Shown: positions 13,696 through 26,169, counted from the stretch's first letter. The stretch is DNA of 64,000 nt from Tolypeutes matacus (GCA_026826555.1 JAKSZT010053887.1:66515326-66579325); one strand, 5' to 3'. Numbers and translations are program-made. The notes: generated by a model from the sequence alone, not told the origin.

Positions 13696-14070
13696 CTCAC
13701 CTAGAATCTTTTCTTCAAATCAAATTGAGGTGACCTTTATAAAAATCAAAATGCTCTCAGCCATTTAAAAACCTTAAATGGCACCACAATTCATAAAGCA
13801 TAAAGTCCATAGTATTCAGCAGAGCAAAAGAATTCCCTAACAAGTTCCTTCCTGTCTGTTTAGACTCATGTCTGGACATTCCTCAAACACACATATGCTG
13901 TGGTAAATATGTGGAAAATTCCTGAATGTGTCATGTTTTCAATGACTTCATGAATTTTCACAAGCTCTCCTCCATTACCGCTTATTCACTCTTCACACCT
14001 TTTCCATTTCAGTGGATTCCTATTGATCTCCAAGACAGCATGAAATCACCGCTTTTGCAAACCTGCCAGG
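13696..14070 (+). repeat. L2 LINE fragment
   Basis: Diverged L2 block order on the plus strand: 'aaccttaaatggcaccacaattcataaagcataaagtcc', 'agcaaaagaattccctaacaagttccttcctgtctg', 'agactcatgtctggacattcctcaaacac', 'tttcacaagctctcctccattaccg'. It corresponds to the L2 section upstream of the 'gccttccctgacc' block. The 66-codon frame at 13926 is incidental. Confidence 0.5.
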
Positions 14071-14782
14071 TAAGTTCAGGTCTGGTGTCCTTTGGTTGCC
14101 TCTGGCGTTCTGTCTCTCAGTTGTAGCACTTATTGCACCTTGTTTTAATTCTTATTTACTGGAGATTCAGGTTCAAGAAAATTTGGCCTATACTGTATAG
14201 TATAGCAATACAGTCAGATGAGATATTTCAGTAACATGATCCTTAGCTAACATAGTGACGATAGCTTTGCTGTTTTTACCACCTTTTTAAATTTTATCAC
14301 CATCAATAAAATAAGCATTATTGAAATCAAATGACAGAATTTTGACCTAAAATATTTGTACTAAGTTGATATTTTCTTGGGCAAGACTTTGGAATTATAT
14401 TTTATCCAAATTTATTTTTACATTTTAGGGCCCTTATAGGAAGCCTGATATAATCAAGAAAGCCCATTGCTGTTACCGTATCCTCCCTAAACAGAAACCT
14501 AACATCTGGGGTTCCAGAAAGTCATTTGGTTCATTAGATTCTTGGACCAACTCATGAATATTATCTTAATCTAAAATACATACACAAAATTGTAGAAATA
14601 ATGGTACCATTTCTATTAGGATGAAACCATTATTGATTTCATGGGACATTAATTCCTAGGTACAATAACAACATGCCTCTCCTTTACCCACTCTCTTGAT
14701 GTAAGCAACCCCCAAGCACAGACGTCAATTTCTCATCAATTTCCAATTGTCCTTGTCATTCCCTGAACCACCCATTCATTCA
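14071..14782. other. Unassigned sequence
   Basis: Nothing recognisable. Confidence 0.5.
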
Positions 14783-15075
14783 TGTATTTGTTCAACTATT
14801 TTTATTATGACCATGTACACATCATTCAACGAGTTAATTTATATTTAAAGAAAAACCAAGAAAACAAAAACCAGATAGGGTCCTTGCCCCCAGAGAGCTT
14901 AAACACTAGTAACAAAAATTAATAAAGTAATTAATGTATTACCTGATAGCAGGAAGTTCCAGAGACTATTATAAAGCAGTCAGAGTGATAGAAACTGGTT
15001 ATGAGAGATATTTAAGATAGAATCATCAGGAAAGAACTTTCTGAGATGGCATTTGAGGAAAGATATAAATGAAAT
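14783..15075 (+). repeat. Ancient interspersed repeat, same type as 10620-10800
   Basis: Order of blocks: 'catgtatttgttcaac', 'agatagggtccttgcccccagagagcttaaacactagtaacaa', 'gcaggaagttccagagactattataaagcagtcagagtgatag', 'gaaagaactttctgagatggcatttgagg'. This is the 'ctgccctcaaggagcttacattctagtg ... gaggtgacatttgagc' fossil repeat common to mammals. It is diverged, and I leave the family name open. Confidence 0.5.
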
Positions 15076-15289
15076 GAGGAGGAGAAATGAGAAATTACCA
15101 CCTGAATGTCCCACAAGCAATTCAAAACTGAACTTATAATCCTCCCTTTCAGACATGTTGCCCAGCTACCTTCATGTTGACTGGTATTGTCATTGACCAA
15201 ATTTAAGTTAAAATTGAAAGATTATCTTTCTTGCTTACCTTTTCTGCTCTTAAAATAGATTTCTCTTGAATCTTACCACTATTCTCCAG

Positions 15290-15965
15290 GTCTACTGTTG
15301 TAACCCTAGCATAGTCCACCTTCATCTTGCAGAAGGGATGCTGCACTAGCTCTCATGCTGGACTCTTTCATTTCTTCTCCTTACTCTATTCTGAGCTTTA
15401 TTAAACTTTAATCAAGACATATGAATCTCCCTCATTCAAAGATTACCATTGCTATTAAGATAAGAATGTGACATTTCAGGATGGCCTGTGAGGTCATGAG
15501 GGTCTGGCCCCATCTTTGCTCTTTGTATGTATCACACAACAAGCTTCCTTAACTTGACTCTTTCTAGCCACACTGGCTTCCATTCACTTCTTCATATTTG
15601 TGAAATTCATCCCAGTACAAGTTTATTATTGTATAGTTATTTTCTTCTGTGTGGAAAATATTTTCCTTCTTTCTTGATGTACCCAACTTGTATTCATTTT
15701 TTAAGATCTCAATGCAGATTTTACTTCCAGAGGGGGCTTTCCTGAATTTTCCTTACTAACTCAAATGCTTCTTTCATATGCTCCAACACAGCCTTTCCTT
15801 CACAGCAGTTATGATGGACCAGTTGTATTTACATTTGCTCCTGTGATGATGTGATTACTTTCTTTCCCACCAGATAGTAAGACTTCCAAAGGTAAGAGCC
15901 AGAAAAGTTTTTCCAAAATTGATTTATTAGTAAATGACTAAATATTCATTGAATGAAATAACTAA
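15290..15965 (+). repeat. L2 LINE 3' region
   Basis: Well-ordered L2 match: 'cttgcagaagggatgctgcac', 'cattcaaagattaccattgc', 'gcctgtgaggtcatgagggtctggccccatcttt', 'ctttctagccacactggcttcc', 'aagatctcaatgcagattttacttccagagggggctttcctgaattttcc', 'ccaccagatagtaagacttccaaaggtaagagccag', and an end at 'aatattcattgaatgaaata'. Non-coding fossil; a second L2 follows directly. Confidence 0.75.
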
Positions 15966-15984
15966 CTAATCAACTAGTAGATCT

Positions 15985-16505
15985 CATCCAGCCCTCTCCC
16001 CCTGCCTACTACACTCATTCTCAAATACTTCAGGCTCTTTTACACTGCGTGGCACTTTTTTTTTTTTTTTAGGAGGTACTGGCATGAACCCAGGTCCTCG
16101 TACATGGGAAGCAGCCACTCAACTTCTGAGCTGCATCCACTCCTCCCACCGCATGGCCCTTGCCCATGCTGTTTTCTCTATCTGAAGCAGTGTTTCCATT
16201 CTGAGTTCTCTTCCCAGCTCAGGAATCAGCCTAATTAACAACTTCACACAGAGGCTTCCAGACACAACCTCTCCAAAGTGTAGTACTCCTCTTTTTCTCC
16301 TGTACTGTTTGTCTCTTTTGAAATTTTGATACATTTTACACTTACACAATTAATTTATCCATTTCTTTTTCATTTATGTTTTCCACTAAACTGTGACTTC
16401 TACAAAGGCAAAGAAAATGCCTGATTTGTTCAACATTGAATCCTCAAAACTAGTACAGTGGCTCATGAATATTAATTCAGTAATATTTGGAGTAAATGAA
16501 TAACT
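15985..16505 (+). repeat. Second L2 LINE copy, interrupted by a SINE
   Basis: L2 blocks: 'agccctctccccctgcctactacactcattctcaaatacttcaggctcttttac', then after the SINE at 16054-16149 'ccttgcccatgctgttttctctatctgaagcagtgtttcc', 'aactgtgacttctacaaaggcaaagaaaatgcctg' and a terminal 'agtaaatgaataact'. The L2 text is continuous across the SINE, which shows the SINE inserted into the already fixed L2. A 76-codon minus frame here is incidental. Confidence 0.7.
16054..16149 (-). mobile_element. DAS-SINE-like tRNA-derived SINE (short form), in L2
   Basis: Read on the minus strand: a tRNA-like head with the B-box region (plus text 'tgaacccaggtcctcgtaca'), then 'ctcc' and a poly(A) tail (T-run 16056-16070 on plus). 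It is the short type seen also at 17608 and 62571. Short flanks GCGTGGC (16048-16053) and GCATGGC (16151-16157) look like a target duplication with one change. DAS-SINEs are the tRNA-derived SINEs of armadillos; the name here rests on recognition of the body. Confidence 0.75.
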
Positions 16506-17607
16506 GAACAATTAATACCCAATGAACTATCTGAGAAATACACCTTATTAAATTTTATATTAGTTCCCAGCAAAATATAATATTTTGTAAAGGAGTTGGT
16601 TATATACAGTAGTGTAAATATAGAACAACCACAGTTTTCCTATAGATTCTAATTTGTCTTTAGGTTCCACAGGTAGTCATATTAAATGTCCCTTGGAGTG
16701 GCCTGGGGATGTTTCCATGTCTTTATGCACAAGAGTTCAAGTGGGGATCCGCACAAAAAGTGGGTGTATCATTCTCTGCTTCCCTCAATATACCCTTTCA
16801 TCAGTAAACATACTGTAGATCCCACCTAATCTTCATTCCACAGGATGCTCTCTCTTGTTCAAACAACTCTCCATACTGATTACTCTTTTATAAACTGCAC
16901 ATATGGAAGGTATTCTGTTTCATTTTTCTGTGTTTTTCTTATTATGGCTTATCTTAATGTTTACTAGGGAAACTTTCCTCCTTTTCCCATTTTCTAAAAG
17001 CTATTCACGTGAAAACAAAGGCCACCTTGTTTTACCACAGTGATGGCATGAAATTTATAGAAAACTTTGTAGTCTTGAGCATAGGATTTAGTTTCTCATT
17101 CTTCATCTAACACCAGAGATAGGAAATAATATTACCTAAAAGAGTAGTTCCTTCATTACAGTCTAAACATACTGATTAAACAAATCCTCTAACAGATTTA
17201 ATTGAAAATATTCCTTTGGCAATCCTTTTCAATACATGCCAAGCTATATGGTGTTAATCACACTAATATTCTGTCACTCCAATTGATTTTCTATATGTGA
17301 TATAGCAGATGTAATCTGTTGAACAGAAAATGTTCAAAATCTCACTAATCACCATGAATGATTGACTTAATATAATAAACAGACATTACTGAAATTACTT
17401 TGAACACATTGTGTAACACCTGCATGTCCTCAATGTAAATTACATGCAGAGTTGTTTTATTCTAGATTTTCACATTCCTTTTTGAATAATAATAGATGAA
17501 AAATTCAAGTAATTCAAATGCATGAGCATTCTGATTGTTTTCTCTTATGCAGAGAAAGAAAGCACATTATACTATTTATCCAAATGAATTTTTTCCAGAT
17601 ACAAATT
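16506..17607. other. Unassigned sequence
   Basis: No gene or confident repeat. Includes a moderately GC-richer patch around 16670-16800 without recognisable identity. Confidence 0.5.
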
Positions 17608-17706
17608 TCTTTTTTATTTTTTAATTTTTTTTAGGAGGTACCAGGATTGAACTCAAGATCTCATACATGTGAAGTAGATGCTCAACCACTGAGTTACACC
17701 CTCTCG
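17608..17706 (-). mobile_element. DAS-SINE-like SINE (short form)
   Basis: Minus-strand SINE with tail (T-rich 17608-17632 on plus), 'aggaggtaccaggattgaactcaagatctcatac', and head 'ctcaaccactgagttaca' ending in 'ccctct'. Flanking ATACAAA at 17599-17605 and again at 17708-17714 is a 7 bp target duplication. Somewhat diverged, so older than the copies at 40.0 and 47.5 kb. Confidence 0.75.
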
Positions 17707-18067
17707 AATACAAACCTTTTATATGCTGAAAAATGGCAAGAAAGAGAATAAACAAAATCTTCCACTATATAGGCTCCACATATTCTATAAAGAAATACAT
17801 TTGTCCTAATTAATTTAGAAAAAATCCAAGGCTTATGGTCAGAGTTAAATTAACTAATGAAATACAGCTTAACTATAAACAGGGATGAAAGGCACCTGCA
17901 AGAGAAGAGGCCTGTAAATTGTCCTAGAAAGTGAGAAGATACATTTAAAAATTTTTTATTTTGAAATAAATATATATTTAAAGAAGAGTTGCGAAGAGAG
18001 TATGGACAGTTTCTGTATATACTTTTCACCCAGCTTCCCCTGAAGATAACATTTTATGTAACCGTAG

Positions 18068-18445
18068 TGTGGTAGTTTAAATTATATACACCAATTTATA
18101 GGTTCTAATCTTAATTTTCATTTCTGTGGATGTGGAACCCATTGTAATAGGATCACTTGAAAATGTCGTTTTTAGTAATGGTGTGGCTCAGCTGAATGAG
18201 GTTGGGTATGAATACAAATTATTGGAGTCCTTTCTTTATTAGCAAAAGAAATTCAGACATAATTAGAGCCAGAAGCTGGAAGTCAATTGAACCTGGAAGA
18301 AAAAGGAGAGGACATCGCCATGTGAAGCAAAAGCCAAGGAACCTCAAGGATCACTGGCAGCAAAATATATAAGCCTTCTAGCCTCTGAAACCTTGAGACA
18401 ATAAATTCCCATTATTTAAGCCAAAAGCAGTTTGTGGTTATGGAG
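18068..18445 (+). mobile_element. LTR inserted in the L1, MaLR-like
   Basis: Starts TGTGGTAG, then 'gtggatgtggaacccattgtaataggatc', 'ggtgtggctcagctgaatgaggttggg', 'gagtcctttctttattagcaaaagaaattcagac', 'gaggacatcgccatgtgaag', and AATAAA at 18400-18405 followed by 'cagtttgtggttat'. This is the MaLR-like LTR layout also seen at 28400-29014, and probably a xenarthran subfamily. It sits in an L1 3' UTR whose text is continuous on both sides. The right end is truncated or abuts a second insertion. Confidence 0.65.
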
Positions 18446-18912
18446 AAAGATGCTGTATGGTGTATTGTGGGAACAGAGGGTCCAGCACACAGAAATTTTC
18501 AACAAATGACTGCCTTATTATTTACACAGCACAAAGGGTCCAAGAGAGCAGGGGAAGTGATCCCATCATGGCCAGTCTCCCAGGGAGGCTAACTCCTGGG
18601 GTCAGAATTGGTAGATAGCATCTCTGTATGCCAAACTTTATATAGCAGAGGAGAGATAAATCCATTGCTGCCTGAGGGTGGGGTTATTTATACAGCTGAG
18701 AGGGAGGGCACCCTGCCACTGAGATTTCCCTCCTTGATAGCAGCTGGTGTTGTATGTTTCCAATTTCCAGGTTCAGGGTATGGTCAGGCCCCTTCATTAA
18801 ACCTAACATCTTCCCCAAGCTGCAGGGGTAGATGAGGGCTGGGAAATGGCCATTCCATGTCTGTGACTTCCCCAGCAATGGTATTTGTGATAGCTCAGTC
18901 AAACTAAAGACA
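18446..18912 (-). mobile_element. Second LTR-like insertion, opposite orientation
   Basis: GC-richer block between the LTR above and the resumed L1 text at about 18913. On the minus strand it shows TATA-like motifs (GTATAAATAA, plus coordinates 18684-18693; TATATAAAG near 18636-18644) in a promoter-like order, as in an LTR U3, but no domain or family is recognisable. A 75-codon plus frame and an 80-codon minus frame overlap and are not credible genes. The LTR identity is an inference. Confidence 0.4.
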
Positions 18913-21725
18913 CAAATTTTTAGCAAAACTAAAAAATTAACATTGCTACTCTACTATAAACTAACCTACAAATTTTGTTTGGATTTCATCAGTTTTCCAC
19001 TAATGTCCTTTTCCTGATCCAGAACACAATCTAAGATACCATATTACATTTAATCATTGTGTCTACCTGGATTTCTCCAATCTGTCAGAATCCCTCAGTC
19101 TTGTCTTGCATGACTGTGCCACTTTGAAGAGTACTGATCAGATATATTGTAGAATGACCCTCCATTTGAATTTGGCTGATATTTTTTTATAATTAGACTG
19201 AGTCTGTGGATTTGTTGGAAGAAGGTCATTTAGGTAAAATGTCTTTCCCATTGCACCATATCAGGAGGTACATGATATCAGTGTGACTACTGGTAATGTT
19301 AAACTTGATCTTATGGTGTAGGCAGTGTCTGCCAAGTTTTGACACTGTAAAAAGTTACCATATTTCTTGCCTATTCTCTGTTGGGTCAAAAAGAGTCACT
19401 AAATCCAGTCTACCTTCAAGGGGATAAGAATTAAACTCCATCCTCAAGAGGGAAAAGTATCAAAGAATTTGTGGATAAATGTTAAAACCACCACTGTAAT
19501 TAATTAATATACCGTGTGAAATAGTTTGAGACTATGCAAATATCCTATTTCTCCTTAAAATCTCATCCAAAAATTTTAGCAGTTATTTGTCAGTATGGCC
19601 TGCAGCAATTATTATTGTGATGTTCTATGATTTTCTATTTTCCTCATTCCTATTATTGGGAATTTTTCTGTATGGAAGATTTATCATTTGTTTCCACCTT
19701 TATACTTTCATTCAATCATTTATTTTCATGATTGTGGGCTCATGGATTTTCATTTTATTCTTAGAGTTTTAATCCAAAACTACCCTTATTTATTTTGTTG
19801 TTTGAGTTGCTCCAGTTTTAGACGTTGGGGTTTCTTGCATGTTGGCTCCTATATTCTTTTGACATGCTTCCATCTTTTACTTTTAATAATTCCTTACTTT
19901 CTTGTACTGAAATATGCTGCAGGCTTGTCTTGTTTTTTTCCTATACCAGCCAAAGAAGTAGAGATTTTCTCAAAGATACTTTGCTCCTTTTATTATACTC
20001 CTTGCTACTGAGGTTCTGTGCTCTATATCCTTGCCAGATTTGGTAATAGTATTATTCATTATTTTAACCATTCTAAGTATATAGTAGTCTTTCATTATGG
20101 TTGAAATTAGCATAGCCTCAATGACAATCTTTTTATATACTTATATTCCATCTATATGTTTTTCTTTAATGAAGTATTTGTTCAGACCTTTTCTCATTTA
20201 ATTTATCAGTTTTTCACTTTAAGATTAAAGAATTCTATATATAATCTAAAAAGATTACATAATAAAAATTGTTATTTGGAAATATTCCTCCCTGTCTGTG
20301 TCTTGACTTTTCATTCAATTAACAGTGAATAAATTGTTTTAAACTCATTAATTACAGTGAATGAATTTAAATTTAAACAGTGAATTACTTTTTTAAATAA
20401 AAAACAATTAATTTTAATAAAATAGTTTATAAGATTTTTCCTTTATGGATCATGCTTTGGGTATCATATCATATCATAGCAAATTATTTCAGCTCCTTTT
20501 ATTGAAAAGACTATCTTCTCTATTGACTGCTTGTGTTTTTGTTAAAAATCACTTGAGTGTATTTGTATGGGTCAATTTCTGAGTTTTCTATTCTCTTCCT
20601 TCAACCAGTGTGTCAATGCTTTTGCCAATGCTACATTGGATTACTGTAGATTTGTAGAAAGTCTTGAAATTAGGTAATGTGAGTCTTCTGACTTTGTTCT
20701 TCTTTTTTATAATTGTTTTAACTATTCAATTTCCTTTTGTCTTTCTACAATTTTAGAATGAACTTGTGAATATCAAAAAAATATGTTAGGATTTTTATTG
20801 GAATTGTGTTGACTCTACAGATAAAATTAGATCAAGTTGGGAGAATTTACATTTTAATAATGATGTATCTCCCATTCCATGAATATAGAATATATCTAGA
20901 TTTGTTCAGATTTTCTTTGATTTCTTTCATCAATATTTTGTAGTTTTTAGACGACAGATTCTGTACATACTTTCTTAGATTTACACCTAGGTACTACATT
21001 TTTCTATATTATTTTAAGTGGCATTTGCTTTATTTCATATTCAAATATTTGATTTCTGGAATATAGAAATAACCAGGAATATAAGATTACATTTTGAGTC
21101 TTGTGGCTTTACTAAGCTACTTATTAGTATAAGTAGCTTTTATTTATAGATTCTTTAGGATTTTCTGCACTGGCAATCTTGTCATCTGTGAATGGAGTTA
21201 TTTTTATCTCTTCCTTCTAAATGGCATACCTTTTATATCTTTTTTCCTGCCTTATTACACTGTCTAGAACCTCCTGTATCATATTTAATTATAGGGGTGA
21301 GAGAGAGGACATTCTTGCCTTGTCCCCAGGCTTAGGGGAAAAACAATCACTGATCTTTAAGTATGATGTTACCTGTAAGTTTTTTGAAGATGCTCTTTCT
21401 GGGTTAAGGAGATTTTCTTGCGTTGCTAGTTTACTGAGAAATCTACATATATGGATATCAAATTTTGTACAATGACTTTTCTACATCTATTGATATGATC
21501 ATTAGGTTTTTCTTATTTAGTCTGTTATTGTGGTGAATTACACTGATTGATTATCAAATATGAGCCAGCTTTTCATTCCTGGGATGAGCCTCACTTGGCC
21601 AAGATATATTATTCATTATGTTTATTGCTGGATTCAAATTGCTAATATTTTGTTGAGAATTTTTGCATCTCTGTGAGTGATATTGGTCTGTACTTTCTCT
21701 TTTTTGTATTTTCTATGTTGGATTT

Positions 21726-24700
21726 CTTAAATAACAGGAATTCTCACCTCAAAAAATCAATTGGGAATTGTTCCTTCCCTATTCTACTTGCTGGATGAGA
21801 AGAGTGAACTTTAATAAATATGAGGTTTAACTCAAGGAGACAATGAATCCAGGATAAACAGGATTCCAAATTGAATGTGAAAAAAATTAAGATCTTTTGT
21901 GTAATCACCATAAGAAGATTTGCAAGCTCCTCATGGATAGCACCTTCTTTTCGTCCCAAATCTAAAACCAAGTAAAGGACTTTCCCTGATTAGTTTACAC
22001 AGTCCATTTTCTCTTCTAAACTCTAACTTGCTAAGTATTAGAATTAATCTGACATTTAGAGATAATCAGGGAAAAGAGATAAAAAGAATATGTTGGAAGT
22101 AAATAAGCTTCTAGGACCAGTTCTCCTTAAACCTTGTTGCCTTATTGTTTTTGTTTAGAACTTGGCTGTCCAACCTGATGTGGGACTACAGGCTCCTCCC
22201 ATAGAGGGAAAACTATAGGCTGTCAGGAGGCCAGGGCATAGAAAACAATAGAAGTATATTATAGAGAGATTCTCGAAAACTCTATCTAGGGTTTTCATTT
22301 CAGTTGGATCTAAGGCCTATTCCACATTTTTTTCCTTATATTTCTTTTCTAAAAGGATCTCAGGTGTACAAACCAGAATATTCATAAGTTTTGGTTTATG
22401 ACACTATCTCACCACTAGTTCATGCATGGCCTATTTTGATGTTGTTTTGTATATAATGATCTAATAATCACCTAAGGATCCATCTTGTAAAACTGAAGCT
22501 AGAACCTTTATAACAACATACAAATAACCTTGTGTTCATTTCCTTTTTCCACCACCTGCCTTCCCCCAGCCATGAAAAAATTTATTCTTTTTTATTACTT
22601 AGATTTTTGCAACTGTGTATTTTCCTATAAAGTTTGTATTTGTTTTAATATTCGTCTTTTTTAACTTATAAAAAACAATAATGTATGTTGTAATGTTCAG
22701 GGACTTATATTTTTCCCTTAAATTAAATTGCTATTATTTCAAACGTTAATTTTTATTTACCCTGAAACTAAACAGATTGCCATTGATTTGTTTTACAATG
22801 ATCCTAACATATTCAATTTTTTTTCCTGCTTTCTGTATGATTTATCCTACCCTGTCCTATGGTTTTGATGATATAGCAATTCTTTTTTTTAATTTTGTTG
22901 TTGAAGAAGTAAGATAATTTCTTCAAGTAGAGTCTAATGTGGAACAAAAAACATGAAGTTTATTTTAATGAAGATTATTTGAAGCAAAATATGGTGGGCA
23001 TGGAGCCCTTTCACTTGACCTGTCCCTTGATGCCAATCTGTCAACTCAATGGCTCTTTATGCCCCATATTAAGATTCTAGGATGCCTTGAAAAAATTTAA
23101 AACCATTGCTCAAAATAAAAGAATGTTAATGTTCTCTTATTTTCCACTGTAGCATATTTTAGATATTATTCTGTCCCTGGATGAACTCACATTTAAATAA
23201 GCAAAAGTCACCAAACTGCATTTAAATAAATAAAGGAATTTCATTCTTTATTTTGCCTTGCAAAAAATTCTTTTAAAGGTTTCTAAATAAAATCCCCTAG
23301 TAACCTCTAAGATCCCCCCTCCACTTCCTCACTCTTGAAGCTATGCAATGCTCCAGAATCTCTCAGATGTCCTGCTTCTAAATTCCTTTTCAGGTCTAGC
23401 ACTTCAAGGATGTTTTTTTTGTTTTTTTTTTTTCCTTTTCCTTCCCATCTTCTATTTAATGAAGATCATCATTCTCCACATTCAGGTTTAGTCTGCTTCC
23501 ACTATGTTTCTCAATTTTGCATCACAAAATTGGTCCAGATCTAGTCAAAAGAGTTGAAGGAAAGAAATTGAGAAAGCAAGAATGAAACGTTGTTGTTGCC
23601 GTTGTTTATAAGCAGGCAAAGAGAATGATTAAGAGTGGAAACCCTGTCATATATAATTTATTTTAGGGTGTTTTTAATTTAAGTTTTTTCATAAATATTA
23701 GCCAAACATCTCATTATATTCTGCAATAATGAGAAAAGTTGACTTTCATATTGCATTTCCTAATGTATACATTATTTTATTTTTCTCCAAAATCTTCTCA
23801 TACTTGCATCTGTCTCATTTTCATGGACTTGACAATAACCAACTTTCTATGTGACACTCAACTTTCTAATTCCTGAGTCTAATTTTGAAAAAGTTTGTGC
23901 TCTGGTGCATATCTTCAATTATTTTTTTTCCTGAATAAGTTTCTGTCACATCTCTTATGGAATCTTTATACACCTAAAATATTTTCTGCTCCTTTACACT
24001 GCAATTGATAACTTGTAAGGGTATGGATTTCTAAATTCCAAACTTTCCCTCTTGAATTTTACTAGATACTGTCCATTTCTGACTGTTATTTAATATAATA
24101 AAGGAGGAGTTGGAATAAATATGAAACTTATCACTTTGTGAGTAAAATAAAAGTTGATTTTTCTTCTTTGCTTGTATGAATTTTTTACTCTATACCTTGA
24201 CAGTTATACCAGGTTATACTTAAATGTAGATATATTTTTCAGTCATTTTGATTTTTCTCTGAAATTCAATTACTCCTCAATTAGTGTGATCATTTTAAAA
24301 CTATTGGTCATTATTATGCTTAAAATTTTTCTTATGTGATATTTTTATAGCCTTTAACTCTTGTTTGTTCTATTCTCTCCTTTACGAATTGCTCTGACTT
24401 ATTTTTTGAATATTGCAGTTATGTCTTCTGTATTCATGATTGTTTTAAATAAATTGTTTTCACTTCTTTATTTTCAGGATATATTCTAAAGATTATATTC
24501 ATTAATTTTATTTTCTTTATTGTGAGATATGAAATTATCTCCAAAAAAAGTTTAATTTCAGCTCTCATGTGGTATATTTTGAGCTCTCCTTCCACCCATA
24601 ATGTGTGGTACTTGATTCAGAGGGGGAATAAAATCTTGTTTTTGTTTTTGTTTTCTTTTTCAACAAGCAGCTATTTCCTGAAATTATATTCAGAGTTTAT

Positions 24701-25184
24701 ATGCTTCTGCAGATTTTTCTTTTAATTCTCACTCTTATGGAAATGAGTGTTATTGACCCAGTTTTGCTTCTGCAGTGGAATTCAAGAGTTGCTTTATTTT
24801 TTTCAAGTTTATTTAGGGATCCAACAACTCTTTACACAAAGACATACCTAGTTTTAGATTAAAACAAATTATTTCAACTTCCAGTTACTAATTCATAGAC
24901 GAAATGCAAGTATGGAATTAAGGAGGACTAGATCCTTGTTCAATAAAAATGCATGACTCCCTTCAGGGAAAGAAATGTATTATTTTGAGGAGGACTTTAC
25001 ATCACAATGTGGTCATGTGAGCTAAATACTAAACAAGGGTGAACTCTAGTTTTGGTAATATGGCAATATATCTAGGCTGAAATTTTTTCTGATACTAAAT
25101 ATGTAGAAAATAGTAGTAAAATATGAAATTCAAACTGTTACATATATATTTGAAAACAGAAAAGGACATTTTTGGGGGTTAACA
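21726..25184. other. Unassigned AT-rich sequence
   Basis: No gene recognised. Weak L1-antisense flavour in 24150-24560 (T-rich 'tctt..ctcc' text) is too diverged to assert. T-rich runs at 23411-23433. A GC-richer patch at 22160-22250 has no identity I can name. Confidence 0.5.
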
Positions 25185-25500
25185 ACAAAGAAGAGGACTT
25201 CCAATTTCAGTTCCAACAGGTACAGAACTTGGAAATTATCATTCCCAAACTTACAACCAGAAAAAGTTGGAGAAACTGCAAATCAATGACTTTGAATTTG
25301 CTGAGAAAACCAACATCCTGAAATCTGGAGAGATAGTTTCCTCCAGAGAAACAGAGGGGATCTCCTTACCTGGAGCAGAGGATGTGAGTCACTCTCTGAG
25401 ACTTGGCAATGACTAAAGCCAACAGGGGAAACAAAAACATGGACACTGTAGGAATTTGAAGCCTCTGGTACCTAGAACCAGAAATAGAGTGAAAGAAATA
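25185..25500 (+). repeat. Possible L1 5' UTR fragment
   Basis: Text such as 'acttccaatttcagttccaacaggtacagaacttggaaattatc' and 'ctggagagatagtttcctccagagaaacagagg' resembles L1 leader sequence, and L1 3' end material occurs 660 bases downstream, on the other side of the Tigger element. The match is weak and may be wrong. Confidence 0.3.
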
Positions 25501-26160
25501 TATTTGATTCTCCTTATCTGCAAGAGTTATGTCTATAAGGTCACTGTGGATACTGAATTAGTGCATACTGAACCACTGCTACTAAGGGAAATAGAGGGTT
25601 AGGTTCCTGTGAGCCTCTGGTCACAATATTTTTATCAATCAATCAGTAAATACACAATCTTTTTTCAATGTATGTTTCTCTTTAAAAACACCTTATTTAA
25701 TAGATATTATTGATTTATCAACACTGTACTCATGGCAAACAGCACTATAACTCATGCTTGAATGCCACTTACCTCAGACACATATTTTCTCTGTAAGGCA
25801 CACCACAGCCTTCTTGATCTTAAGAACACTAGTCAGCATGTCAGCACTATACTTGATGGACATTTAAAACATTGGAGTCAAGAACAAAAAGCACAGAAAT
25901 GCAAAAATTGTGGCAATAAATATACCACCCAATGGACATATGTTTATAGTGTGAGAACTCAAACTGTAAGAAAAAGGTTTACCTGGTTTGATCTCAGCTG
26001 GGAACTTGTGTGTCAGGTAACTAACAATTTTTGCTGCTCAATCAATCCCCTAAAAATTACCACAAAAGCACTGTCAGTGTTGATTAGAGGTTACAAATAA
26101 ATTTTAGTGAGTAGTGAATTTCAAAGAAATATGGAATCTGGGAACAATGAGGATCAACAT
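25501..26160 (-). mobile_element. Tigger/pogo-type DNA transposon fossil
   Basis: The two ends are inverted copies of one another: the left begins TTGATTCTCCTTATCTGC (25504) and the right end, reverse complemented, reads GTTGATCCTCATTGTTCC. The interior, read on the minus strand from about 25870 towards 25670, keeps a degraded N-terminal transposase reading with KKAVVCL, the S-M-S-Y-S-A-V stretch and VDKS, the signature of the CENP-B/jerky-type helix-turn-helix of Tigger proteins, then stops. About 660 bp: an internally deleted, non-autonomous copy. The 112-codon plus frame (25762-26100) is antisense noise. Confidence 0.75.
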
Positions 26161-26169
26161 GAGTGTTTG

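Larger units (their letters stand above)
17945..21725 (-). mobile_element. Old L1 (L1M-type) LINE, antisense, 5'-truncated
   Basis: The plus strand reads as the reverse complement of an L1M 3' UTR and the 3' half of ORF2. The 3' end is at 17945 ('cttttcacccagcttcccctgaagataacat'), interrupted at 18068-18912 by LTR material, and resumes with 'attaacattgctac' and 'ccactaatgtccttttcctgatcc'. The 3' UTR continues to about 20050 ('catgactgtgccactttgaagag', 'tcaggaggtacatgatatcag'). ORF2 text follows: 'gattactgtagatttgtag', 'atttttgcatctctgtgagtgatattggtctgtac'. Many stops and shifts; plus-strand frames of 61-107 codons here are antisense noise. It ends at about 21725 in mid-ORF2. Confidence 0.85.

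Noticed and set aside
25762..26100. 112-codon plus-strand open frame
   Set aside because: It lies wholly in the Tigger fossil, antisense to the transposase remnant, and has no domain of its own.
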